A stretch of 64,000 nucleotides of DNA. Source: Lachnospiraceae bacterium. Its GTDB lineage: Bacteria; Bacillota; Clostridia; Lachnospirales; Lachnospiraceae. Below, one piece after another: positions 1 to 7,729 of the stretch. Under the pieces are notes generated by a model, which was not told the DNA's origin, searched no databases, and was given only the letters and a program-made list of their open reading frames with translations. How positions within the stretch are numbered: the first letter of the stretch is position 1; the number at the start of each line of letters is the position of its first letter. The DNA is taken from the NCBI GenBank assembly GCA_021202335.1, contig JAJQDE010000024.1, forward strand, positions 1 to 64,000, in the 5' to 3' direction. Made by a program: the position numbers and the translations under genes.

Positions 1-10
1 GGATATTTTA

Positions 11-820
11 TTGCCATTTAAAATTGATGATGATGAAATTTTTGATTTGTATGAATTGGTAAAAACACAAGAGATAGCAAGATTAATTTTTAATGAAATT
101 GAATGTGAGGTATCTTCAAAAGATAGATACACAATAATAGAATCAGATAATTTTGATAGACCTAAGTTACTTGTGAATGTAAAGAATGGGGAAGAGTTTG
201 AAACATTTATAAGTCATAGTTTTGATAATGAATTGTCAATTATTTCTGTTGATTTTGGTGAGTTGACGAAAGATGAAAAATTATTTGGATATGATGATTT
301 ATATGTTCGTTTCAGAGTAAATAGTGAGAGCATTAAAGAATCATTATTTTGTCCAGTTCATAAAAAGAACTGGTTCCTAGAGAGTGGTTTTATGGAAACA
401 CAAATTGTTGATATAAAAATTAATCAAGAAAGAAATTTACCACATACCGTATGCAAAAATTATAGATTAAAAAAATATAAATTTGCGGTGTTTAAGAAGA
501 TACATTTGTTGGTTATGAGTAATAGTAGCGATGAAGTAGATTCTTTTGGAAACAGTATATATGAATGTCGTAAATTGGAAGAACATGACTGGGATAATTA
601 TTTAGGAAACAATTATGATGTTACAAATATTTTTGCATATCATTGGAAGGAAAAAAGTACGTGTGAAATGGGACTTTTAAATTTCAATAAACTAATAAGA
701 ATATCAACAGCCTCAACAATTTTGAAGATTATTGTTACATATGTGTTGGTAGTTATTGTGTTAGGAGCTTGTGGTAGTGGTTTACTGGAATTGATAAAAC
801 TTTTTTTTAAAATTGGTTAA
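11..820 (+). CDS. Hypothetical protein with C-terminal membrane helix
   Basis: A 269-residue ORF that I do not recognise. It is AT-rich, unlike the metabolic genes further right, and the soluble part is rich in acidic and aromatic residues. The last 35 residues form one strong hydrophobic segment (IVTYVLVVIVLGA) followed by a short basic tail, so the protein is probably tail-anchored in the membrane. The start is a TTG with only a weak GGA upstream. The frame is open to the window edge, so the true start may lie outside. Low GC and lack of a recognisable family fit accessory or transferred DNA. A conserved role cannot be inferred. Confidence 0.55.
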   Translation: MPFKIDDDEIFDLYELVKTQEIARLIFNEIECEVSSKDRYTIIESDNFDRPKLLVNVKNGEEFETFISHSFDNELSIISVDFGELTKDEKLFGYDDLYVRFRVNSESIKESLFCPVHKKNWFLESGFMETQIVDIKINQERNLPHTVCKNYRLKKYKFAVFKKIHLLVMSNSSDEVDSFGNSIYECRKLEEHDWDNYLGNNYDVTNIFAYHWKEKSTCEMGLLNFNKLIRISTASTILKIIVTYVLVVIVLGACGSGLLELIKLFFKIG

Positions 821-945
821 TTCTAAGATAAGAGGGGCTTTAGTGACAACAAAATGACAATATAATATCTAAAAAATTTAAATAATATGGAGGAGTCAAA
901 AATTTCATCCACTTCATAACAATTTTTAAATGACGAATTCGAGTA

Positions 946-1182
946 ATGGCTTATTCAGTTATAGAAGAATTGATTATTTATTTATGTAATCAGGAAGCAT
1001 TGGGATTTATGGAAGTTTGTGATGATTCAGATATAATGATCGGAGAGGATTCTGAAGAATGGGTATTTGATTTGTTTGGTGACAAGGATATTATTACTTT
1101 TTTGTATTCGGATTATATTTTGGAACCGGAACATCCATATCACGTTACGCATTGGAATGAGCAGCAGTTTTATACGGAATGA
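946..1182 (+). CDS. Small acidic hypothetical protein
   Basis: A 78-residue, strongly acidic protein with many Glu and Asp residues, several Trp/Tyr/Phe and no predicted membrane segment. There is no good Shine-Dalgarno before the ATG; the only GGAGG nearby lies about 55 bases upstream, in front of a 10-codon reading frame. An in-frame stop just upstream makes this ATG the first possible start. Small acidic proteins in AT-rich accessory DNA are often antitoxin, immunity or phage-related proteins, but no family is recognisable. It sits between two other orphan genes. Confidence 0.45.
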   Translation: MAYSVIEELIIYLCNQEALGFMEVCDDSDIMIGEDSEEWVFDLFGDKDIITFLYSDYILEPEHPYHVTHWNEQQFYTE

Positions 1183-1226
1183 TTTATGGATTAAATTTAA
1201 TAGAATAATAGAAAGGGGGATACAAA

Positions 1227-1832
1227 ATGATTGAACAGATGAAATGGGAGAATGTTTATCAACTTTGGGAAAGAGGGCAGTATTGCTTTCCAGAAGCCTT
1301 AGATGGTCCGCTCTTTACTGAATCGGTTTTTGTGAAATATGAGAGGAGCGATAGTTTTATCTATGGGTATGATTGGCTTGAAGCAGAAGCAGCACGGGAA
1401 AGGAAGAAATTGATTGAAGAAAATCCGACGGAGTTTTTGTATTTCACGAAACCTACAAATAAAGGTACGATTCAGACTGCAGAAATGCTGATAGAAGCAC
1501 AAAGCGAAGAAGAATGCGCCGCTATATGGATAGCTGCTACAGCTAAAGAATTATCTCAATACGAGCTAGGGAGAGATTTCTATCGTTATACAGAAGGGCT
1601 TTACCTAGCGGCACGTAATTTCCTACAGCCTCGATGCTTCTTATGGCATCATGCAATGAAAAGGTTGGTGCCGGGAATTATGCTTCCAATGTCTGTGCTG
1701 GAGAATATCGTTTGTAAGGAGCCTGAACCAGTTATGGGGCTTATTCAAATGAATACCATGTTGCTGAAAAGCTCTTATAGTATTTTGAAATATTTCTCGC
1801 GAAAGGACGCAGAAGCTTTGGTGGGGAAGTAA
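1227..1832 (+). CDS. Hypothetical cytoplasmic protein
   Basis: A 201-residue protein starting at an ATG with a strong AAGGGGG ribosome binding site, so it is very likely translated. It has no signal peptide or membrane helix. The N-terminal half is rich in Trp, Tyr and Glu and the C-terminal half looks helical. I recognise no domain. Base composition is intermediate between the AT-rich genes to the left and the restriction locus to the right. Confidence 0.6.
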   Translation: MIEQMKWENVYQLWERGQYCFPEALDGPLFTESVFVKYERSDSFIYGYDWLEAEAARERKKLIEENPTEFLYFTKPTNKGTIQTAEMLIEAQSEEECAAIWIAATAKELSQYELGRDFYRYTEGLYLAARNFLQPRCFLWHHAMKRLVPGIMLPMSVLENIVCKEPEPVMGLIQMNTMLLKSSYSILKYFSRKDAEALVGK

Positions 1833-1884
1833 GTCATTTGACAAAATATTTATAAGTGCACATAGGTGTGCACCCAAAAACCCT

Positions 1885-1913
1885 TTGACTTAAATTTCCA
1901 CTTATGCTACAAT
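1885..1913 (+). promoter_or_regulatory. Sigma-A promoter of the DUF2798 gene
   Basis: TTGACT (1885-1890), 17 bases, then TACAAT (1908-1913) with an extended -10 TG at 1905-1906. Transcription should start near 1920, giving an untranslated leader of about 140 nt before the ATG at 2063. Confidence 0.8.
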
Positions 1914-1945
1914 ACCCATTGGTAAAAATTGAACAACACATAAAC

Positions 1946-2037
1946 GACACAAGTGGTGCTTGGCACGTAAATCTGATCACGGTAGCTATGTTTTTGAAAG
2001 GATTTTCGCTAAAGCGGCTTGTGTTTTTTTGTGCCAA
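1946..2037 (+). promoter_or_regulatory. Structured 5' leader with crossing pairings (riboswitch or attenuator candidate)
   Basis: ACACAAG (1947-1953) is complementary to CTTGTGT (2018-2024), which runs directly into a T7 tract. TTGGCAC (1960-1966) is complementary to GTGCCAA (2031-2037), just past that tract. The two pairings cross, so they are mutually exclusive or form a pseudoknot. A small hairpin CGCT-aa-AGCG (2008-2017) sits inside. This resembles a leader with a conditional terminator. I could not match it to a known riboswitch class. Confidence 0.4.
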
Positions 2038-2062
2038 AAAATGAAGAAGAGGAGTGTTTTTT

Positions 2063-2698
2063 ATGCCAAGAAATCAATTTCAAAGGATGATATTTGCTTT
2101 AATTACGGTAATTATCACGGTAAATGCGTATGTGTTCTATAGCCTGTACGTCGTAAATGGAAGTACCCTGATGAGCGTTACGGGAGCGGACAGTGTGCTT
2201 CATGCAATTAAAGCGCAGGGCGGTGTGTATATGTTCGGCAGGATGCTGCCGATATGGGCGCTTATTTTAATTGAGTTTTGCTTTGCGTACCTTTTGGAGT
2301 GCGCGATGGGAAGCCCGTGCTCGTTCAAGCTTGCCAGCAAGAACTTTGATCCGAGGTCGACACATCCTGTGATTTTCGAGAGTGCGATTATCTGCGCAAC
2401 AGTAGGAATCATGGTGCCGTCAATGAGTTTTTTGGCGACGTTATTTTATTATCCGTATTATAACGGGTTCAATATTTTGACGATGCTTGCGAATTGGCTG
2501 AAATTAATGTGCTATAATTTCCCGTTTGCGTTTTTCACGCAGTTGTTCTTCATTCAGCCATTGGTGCGTACAATCTTCAAGCTGCTGTTTAGAAAGGACA
2601 TCGCGGCAAGACAGGATGGCGGTGCGCAAGAATTCAATCATCACAGAAACGAGGGCTTCTTAGGAAGCCCTTTTTTAGTGGAATGGAATAATAAATGA
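2063..2698 (+). CDS. DUF2798 family integral membrane protein
   Basis: The N-terminus (MPRNQFQRMIFALITVIIT) is typical of DUF2798 proteins, small multi-pass membrane proteins of unknown function in Firmicutes. Four hydrophobic segments are visible at about residues 8-30, 60-85, 110-140 and 150-180. I chose the ATG at 2063 because AGGAG lies 8 bases upstream; the tracked GTG at 2054 overlaps that site. The last 30 residues do not look like the family: they are hydrophilic and encoded across a perfect intrinsic terminator, and the stop codon falls after it. The C-terminus may therefore be altered by a late frameshift or lost stop. Confidence 0.75.
   Translation: MPRNQFQRMIFALITVIITVNAYVFYSLYVVNGSTLMSVTGADSVLHAIKAQGGVYMFGRMLPIWALILIEFCFAYLLECAMGSPCSFKLASKNFDPRSTHPVIFESAIICATVGIMVPSMSFLATLFYYPYYNGFNILTMLANWLKLMCYNFPFAFFTQLFFIQPLVRTIFKLLFRKDIAARQDGGAQEFNHHRNEGFLGSPFLVEWNNK
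2653..2676 (+). terminator. Intrinsic terminator lying inside the 3' end of the DUF2798 ORF
   Basis: Perfect 7-bp stem GGGCTTC / GAAGCCC with a TTAG loop followed by T6. The annotated reading frame runs through it for 22 more bases. Confidence 0.8.
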
Positions 2699-2727
2699 TT
2701 GTCATTATTTGGGTAAAATAATATAAT
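2699..2727 (+). promoter_or_regulatory. Promoter of the hsd locus
   Basis: TTGTCA (2699-2704), 17 bases, TATAAT (2722-2727), directly after the preceding stop codon. A GAAA-tetraloop hairpin, ACGGA-gaaa-TCCGT (2766-2779), lies in the untranslated region before hsdR. Confidence 0.75.
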
Positions 2728-2812
2728 TATACATAGGACAAAAGAATACAAAACGTTAGTTTTGGACGGAGAAATCCGTAGTATCATCAAGGGGCGAGGA
2801 GGCATAACTGTT

Positions 2813-5800
2813 ATGGGGAATTTTACATTTTTGGAATCACATTGGACGGATTTGGCAAGGCTCGGTGATTTATCGGAAAAGTATGTCTATTCTGATCCGA
2901 ATACGTCCATCATGAAACAGGGGATGTTAGCGGAAATCATGGTAAAGTATATGCTTGCTTACGATGGAATTGCAGAGCCGAAGTATGACAATACGCACGC
3001 AACCAGGATTCGGCTGCTGAAGCAGAATGACCTATTGCCATACGAAGTGAATAATACCTTGTATGTGCTTCGGAAAGCACGGAATGATGCCGCGCATAAT
3101 GGAGCAGAGGAAGGGGATAAGGCGTTAAGCAACCTGAACCTTTTATATGCCCTCTGCGTTTGGTATATGCAGACTTATGGGGATTATCAGTTTGTCCCAA
3201 AACCATATCAAGAACCTGTAGATTACGCTGTAAATTTGGATGAGTTAGAGAAGGAAAATAAAGAGTTGGAGGAGCGCAACAAGGCTCTTTTGATTGAGCT
3301 GCAGAATATTCAGCAGCAGGGAAAAGCGGACAGTAACCGCAGAGCTGTGGCATATACCAAAGCGATGGCGCTTAAGCTTACCGAGGCTCAGACAAGAGAG
3401 CTGATTGATGAGCAGCTGCGCAGGTGCGGTTGGGAAGTGGACACAGCGCAGATTCGTTATGCAAAAGGAAGCAGACCGACGAAGGGCAGAAATCTTGCGA
3501 TTGCGGAATGGCCTACGGATTCTAAGGTGGGCAATCATGGATTTGCGGACTATGCGTTATTTATTGGAGAAAAATTAGTAGGCATTGTGGAGGCAAAGAA
3601 AAAGCATACAAATATTTCTTCTGTCTTGGATGGACAATGCAAGGATTATGCAAAGGGGATTAAAGCCGAACACCAAAAATATGTGATTGGCAGGTTTGGC
3701 GCGTACATGGCTCCGTTCTTATATGCAACGAACGGCCGTCCGTATATCAGGCAGTATGAACAGATGTCAGGCATTTGGTTCCTTGATGTCAGAGAGTTCT
3801 ATAACGCGCCGAAGCCCTTGTCCGGCTGGCCGACACCGGAAGGGATAGAACAGGCATTGGAAAAGGACATTGCGGCAGCGGATAAGAAGCTTGCCGCTAC
3901 CGGATATGAGGTGCTGCAGGATCCGGGTGGGCTGAATTTGCGTTATTATCAGATAGAAGCCATCAAGGCTGCCGAGAAAGAAATTGCGGAGCATAAAAAT
4001 ACGGTACTTCTTGCCATGGCGACCGGCACCGGCAAAACAAGAACGGTACTTGGAATGATTTACAGATTTCTTGATGCCGGAAGATTTAAGCGAGTTTTGT
4101 ATTTGGTAGACAGGAAAGCTCTTGGCGACCAGACTATGGATACCTTCAAGGAGGTTCGGCTGAAAGAGCTTTTGACCTTAGACCGGATGTATGATGTGAA
4201 GTCCTTGGAGGATAAGGATTTTGAGAAGGACACCAGAGTACATATCGCCACGGTGCAGAGCCTTGTCAAGCGAATTCTTTACAACGAATCGGATAAAGCG
4301 CTTGGCGTATCTGACTATGACCTGATTATTGTGGATGAAGCGCACAGAGGATATATTTTGGATAAGGAAATGGGGAACGACGAAGCCCTATACCGCAATC
4401 AGGACGATTTTCGCAGTAAATACAGAGCAGTCATCGACTATTTTGACGCGGTAAAGATTGCGCTCACCGCGACACCGGCGCTTCATACAACGGAAATTTT
4501 CGGGAAACCGGTGTACTCCTATGACTATCGTACTGCTGTTATTGATGGGTATTTGGTGGATCACGATGCGCCGCATATCATTAAAACAAAGCTCTCCGAG
4601 GAGGGGATTAGGTTTGAGAAGGGCGCAACGGTTCCGATTTATGATCCGGTAACGAACACGATTATAAATAGTGATGAGTTGGAGGATGATTTAAAATTTG
4701 AGGTGGAGGATTTTAACAGGAAAGTAGTCAACAAGAGCTTTAATGAGGAGGTCTTGAAGGAGATTGCGAAGGACATTGATCCCAATGAGAAGGGGAAGAC
4801 GCTGATTTTTGCTGTTGACGATGCCCATGCGGACATGATTACCCAGATCCTCAAGGATTATTATACCGAGCAGGGGATTGCGGAGGAAGCCGTAATGAAG
4901 ATAACGGGTTCTATTGAAAATGGTAATCCGGTAAAAATCAAAGAAGCAATCCGCAGATTTAAAAATGAGACGTACCCGAATATTGTTGTTACGGTGGATT
5001 TGCTTACTACCGGTATTGATGTGGAGGAAATTGAAAATCTGGTTTTCATGCGAAGAATCCGCTCCCGCATTTTATTTGAGCAGATGCTTGGGCGCGCGAC
5101 CAGATTATGTCCGAGAATCGGGAAAACGCATTTTGAAATTTATGATGCGGTGGGCGTTTACAATGCGCTGCTTCCTGTTTCAAATATGAAGCCGGTTGTG
5201 GCAAATCCTGCGACAAGCTTTGACGATTTAATTGACGGCATGGACGATCTGGATTCCGACAGAGCCAGAGAAAATCAGATTGATTTAATTATTGCCAAAA
5301 TCCGCAGGAATAAGGCGGGAATGAGTGATGAGCTCCGCGCGCAGTTTGAGCAATTGTCCGGCGGCTTATCTCTGGAAGCGTTTATTGATTCCCTGAAATC
5401 CATGCCGGTTGACAAGGCTGTGGAAACAGTCAAAAAAAGCAGACAAGCCTTGGATTATGTGCGCAGGATGCCGCATGAGCACGAGAAATTTCTTAGCGAT
5501 GAGGAAGATATGGTTACAGCACATACCAGAGGCTACGGTGATGCGGTGAAGCCGGAGGATTATCTGAAGGAGTTTCGGGATTTCATTGACAATAATTTAA
5601 ATGAAATCGCTGCGCTTAATATTGTAGCAACCAGACCGAAGGAGCTTACCAGAAAATCCTTGAAAGAATTAAAGCTCATTCTTGATCGGGAAAGCTTTAG
5701 TGAGACTATGCTGCAGACGGCTTGGAAGGAAATGACCAACGAGGATATTGCGGCGGATATTATCAGCTTTATCCGGCAGCGCAGTATCGGAGACGCGCTG

Positions 5801-6052
5801 ATTAGCAAGGATGACCGTATTCACAATGCGATAGCAGGGACAAAGGCAGCCCATCCGGAGTTTAGCAAAATTCAGCTTGGTTGGCTTGACCGCATGGAGC
5901 AGCAGCTTCTTAGGGAATCGGTGATTAACAGGGAAACCTTTGAATCGGAGGCTTTTAAGAACAAAGGCGGATATAATGCTGTAAATAAAGCATTTGGGCA
6001 GAAGCTGGATGAGCTGATTGATGAAATTAATGACAGGATGTATTCGGCGTAA
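2813..6052 (+). CDS. hsdR: Type I restriction endonuclease, R (motor and nuclease) subunit
   Basis: HsdR of about 1079 residues, the ATP-driven translocase and endonuclease of a type I restriction-modification complex. Residues 1-110 resemble a DUF4145 domain; a coiled coil follows (about 135-170). The PD-(D/E)xK nuclease core is at about 245-262 (D followed by IVEAKKK). Superfamily 2 helicase motifs follow: Walker A MATGTGKT near 401, DEAH near 507, LTATP near 551, TTGIDV near 731 and QMLGRATRL near 755. The C-terminal 300 residues are helical, as in EcoEI-type R subunits. The ATG at 2813 has GAGGAGG 8-10 bases upstream; the tracked TTG at 2762 has none. hsdM and hsdS lie directly downstream. 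Confidence 0.95.
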   Translation: MGNFTFLESHWTDLARLGDLSEKYVYSDPNTSIMKQGMLAEIMVKYMLAYDGIAEPKYDNTHATRIRLLKQNDLLPYEVNNTLYVLRKARNDAAHNGAEEGDKALSNLNLLYALCVWYMQTYGDYQFVPKPYQEPVDYAVNLDELEKENKELEERNKALLIELQNIQQQGKADSNRRAVAYTKAMALKLTEAQTRELIDEQLRRCGWEVDTAQIRYAKGSRPTKGRNLAIAEWPTDSKVGNHGFADYALFIGEKLVGIVEAKKKHTNISSVLDGQCKDYAKGIKAEHQKYVIGRFGAYMAPFLYATNGRPYIRQYEQMSGIWFLDVREFYNAPKPLSGWPTPEGIEQALEKDIAAADKKLAATGYEVLQDPGGLNLRYYQIEAIKAAEKEIAEHKNTVLLAMATGTGKTRTVLGMIYRFLDAGRFKRVLYLVDRKALGDQTMDTFKEVRLKELLTLDRMYDVKSLEDKDFEKDTRVHIATVQSLVKRILYNESDKALGVSDYDLIIVDEAHRGYILDKEMGNDEALYRNQDDFRSKYRAVIDYFDAVKIALTATPALHTTEIFGKPVYSYDYRTAVIDGYLVDHDAPHIIKTKLSEEGIRFEKGATVPIYDPVTNTIINSDELEDDLKFEVEDFNRKVVNKSFNEEVLKEIAKDIDPNEKGKTLIFAVDDAHADMITQILKDYYTEQGIAEEAVMKITGSIENGNPVKIKEAIRRFKNETYPNIVVTVDLLTTGIDVEEIENLVFMRRIRSRILFEQMLGRATRLCPRIGKTHFEIYDAVGVYNALLPVSNMKPVVANPATSFDDLIDGMDDLDSDRARENQIDLIIAKIRRNKAGMSDELRAQFEQLSGGLSLEAFIDSLKSMPVDKAVETVKKSRQALDYVRRMPHEHEKFLSDEEDMVTAHTRGYGDAVKPEDYLKEFRDFIDNNLNEIAALNIVATRPKELTRKSLKELKLILDRESFSETMLQTAWKEMTNEDIAADIISFIRQRSIGDALISKDDRIHNAIAGTKAAHPEFSKIQLGWLDRMEQQLLRESVINRETFESEAFKNKGGYNAVNKAFGQKLDELIDEINDRMYSA

Positions 6053-6123
6053 AAACCAACAAGTTGGTTTGCGAATTTGTGTATACAAATTCGCGGGTTT
6101 GAGAAAGAATAGGGATTATAAAA
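6053..6123 (+). repeat. Palindromic pre-start element (copy 1) upstream of hsdM
   Basis: Two adjacent hairpins: AAACCAAC-aa-GTTGGTTT (6053-6070) and GCGAATTTG-tgtata-CAAATTCGC (6071-6094). A tail GGGTTTGAGAAAGAATAGGG follows, then the hsdM ATG. Related elements precede uvrB, gmd and the ABC transporter gene in this window. Confidence 0.7.
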
Positions 6124-7539
6124 ATGACAAATCAGGAGATTGTAGCTAAATTATGGAATTTGTGTAACGTGCTTCGGGACGACGGTATTACATATCACCA
6201 GTACGTTACGGAATTGACTTATATTTTATTTTTAAAGATGGCTAAGGAAACTGATACGGAGGGCGCGATTCCGGAGAAGTACCGTTGGGATGAGCTCAAC
6301 AGTAAAGACGGGCTGGAATTGAAAAAGTTTTATGAGGAGCTGCTTAAGGAGCTTGGAGAGAATTGCAGCGGGCGTATTCAGGAAATTTATTCCGGCGCAA
6401 GGACAAATATTGAAGAACCGGAGAACCTGAAAAAGATTATTACAAATATCAATGATTTAGACTGGTATTCCGCGAAGGAGGAAGGGCTTGGCAATTTATA
6501 CGAGGGGCTTTTGGAAAAGAACGCGAACGAGAAGAAATCCGGCGCAGGGCAGTATTTTACACCGCGCGTGCTGATTGATGTCATGACGGAGCTTGTCGCG
6601 CCGCAGCCGGGCGAGCGATGCAACGATCCTGCCTGCGGCACATTTGGGTTTATGATTGCAGCGGATGCGTATGTAAAGGCACACACGGATGATTTATTTT
6701 CGTTGGAGCCGGAACAGCAGGCATTTCAGAAAAAGGAAGCGTTTACCGGCGCAGAGATTGTGCATGAAACGCACAGGCTGGCTCTTATGAATGCGATGCT
6801 TCATGATATTGAAGGGAAAATTTATCTATGCGATACCCTATCCAATCAGGGGAAGGTTATGAAGGATTTTGACGTGGTACTGACAAATCCGCCATTTGGA
6901 ACAAAGAAGGGCGGAGAGCGCGCAAATAGAGATGATTTTACCTATCAGACAAGCAATAAGCAGTTAAATTTTTTGCAGCATATTTACCGCTCGTTAAAGG
7001 CGGATGGCAAGGCGAGGGCGGCGGTTGTCCTGCCGGACAATGTATTGTTTCAGGATGGCGACGGTGAGCGTATTCGTGTTGACCTTATGAATAAGTGTAA
7101 TCTTCATACTATTTTAAGGCTTCCTACGGGTATTTTTTACGCGCAGGGCGTTAAGACAAATGTGCTTTTCTTTACGAGAGAAAGGACGGAATTGAACAGT
7201 ACAAAGGAAGTTTGGTTTTACGACTTAAGAACCAATATGCCGTCCTTTGGCAAGACCAATCCGCTCAGGAAGTCAGACTTCGATGGGTTTGTAAAGGCGT
7301 ATACGGCAAAGGACAGACACGCGGTAGAGGATGAGAGATGGAGCGTATTCAGCAGGGAGCAGATTGGAGCAGAGGGCAAGAATAACAGTCTTGACCTTGG
7401 GCTGATTCGCGACGATTCGATTGTGGATTATGAAGATCTTCCAGACCCGCTTGAGAGTGCCGAGGAAGCAGTTTCGCAGCTGGAGGAAGCCGCAGATTTA
7501 TTGAAGGGTGTGATTGGGGAATTAAAGGCGCTGAGTTAG
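6124..7539 (+). CDS. hsdM: Type I restriction-modification DNA N6-adenine methyltransferase (M subunit)
   Basis: A 471-residue HsdM, which transfers a methyl group from S-adenosylmethionine to adenine N6 within the site chosen by HsdS. The N-terminal helical HsdM_N domain spans about 1-120. The SAM-binding motif I is DPACGTFGF near 168 and the catalytic motif IV is TNPPF near 254. Length is normal. It lies between hsdR and hsdS, the two partners it needs for restriction and for site recognition. The start is immediately preceded by a hairpin element whose tail supplies an AGGGA ribosome binding site. All visible catalytic motifs are intact. Confidence 0.95.
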   Translation: MTNQEIVAKLWNLCNVLRDDGITYHQYVTELTYILFLKMAKETDTEGAIPEKYRWDELNSKDGLELKKFYEELLKELGENCSGRIQEIYSGARTNIEEPENLKKIITNINDLDWYSAKEEGLGNLYEGLLEKNANEKKSGAGQYFTPRVLIDVMTELVAPQPGERCNDPACGTFGFMIAADAYVKAHTDDLFSLEPEQQAFQKKEAFTGAEIVHETHRLALMNAMLHDIEGKIYLCDTLSNQGKVMKDFDVVLTNPPFGTKKGGERANRDDFTYQTSNKQLNFLQHIYRSLKADGKARAAVVLPDNVLFQDGDGERIRVDLMNKCNLHTILRLPTGIFYAQGVKTNVLFFTRERTELNSTKEVWFYDLRTNMPSFGKTNPLRKSDFDGFVKAYTAKDRHAVEDERWSVFSREQIGAEGKNNSLDLGLIRDDSIVDYEDLPDPLESAEEAVSQLEEAADLLKGVIGELKALS

Positions 7540-7571
7540 TGGTGACCAGATGATGGAGGAGTTGCTTTCAG

Positions 7572-7658
7572 ATGTATGATATTAGACCGACTACAAAGTT
7601 TCAAAAGGATCTGATTTTGTATTTGACTAGAACTGGTTCGCATAGTGATTTGTTTTAA
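7572..7658 (+). pseudogene. YafQ/RelE-type toxin reduced to its N- and C-termini by an in-frame deletion
   Basis: The 28-codon reading frame begins MYDIRPTTKFQKDL, which matches the start of YafQ-family mRNA interferase toxins, and continues directly into LILYLTRTGSHSDLF, which matches the family's C-terminus. The roughly 60 residues between them, normally including the active site, are missing. The gene is therefore an internally deleted, inactive derivative lying in the gap between hsdM and hsdS. No intact antitoxin precedes it; only a fragmentary frame ending in LLSDV overlaps the start, and that is too short to assign. Recognition rests on family memory, not on a search. Confidence 0.6.
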
Positions 7659-7729
7659 ATGTATTCTGTTACGTATAGCGGTAGACGCGTTGGATAAAAG
7701 TCGCTGCAGGGAGCAATAAGAGGTGAATT

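Noticed and set aside
1838-1866. Second promoter TTGACA at 1838
   Set aside because: A perfect -35 box, but the base run 17 bases downstream (CATAGG) is a poor -10; the promoter at 1885 is much better.
2937-3353. Long minus-strand ORFs opposite hsdR, uvrA, recD2, glmM and others (e.g. 138 aa here, 490 aa at 32368)
   Set aside because: They lie antisense to intact genes with clear domains, have no ribosome binding site or family match, and show low-complexity Arg/His/Leu-rich composition typical of shadow frames.
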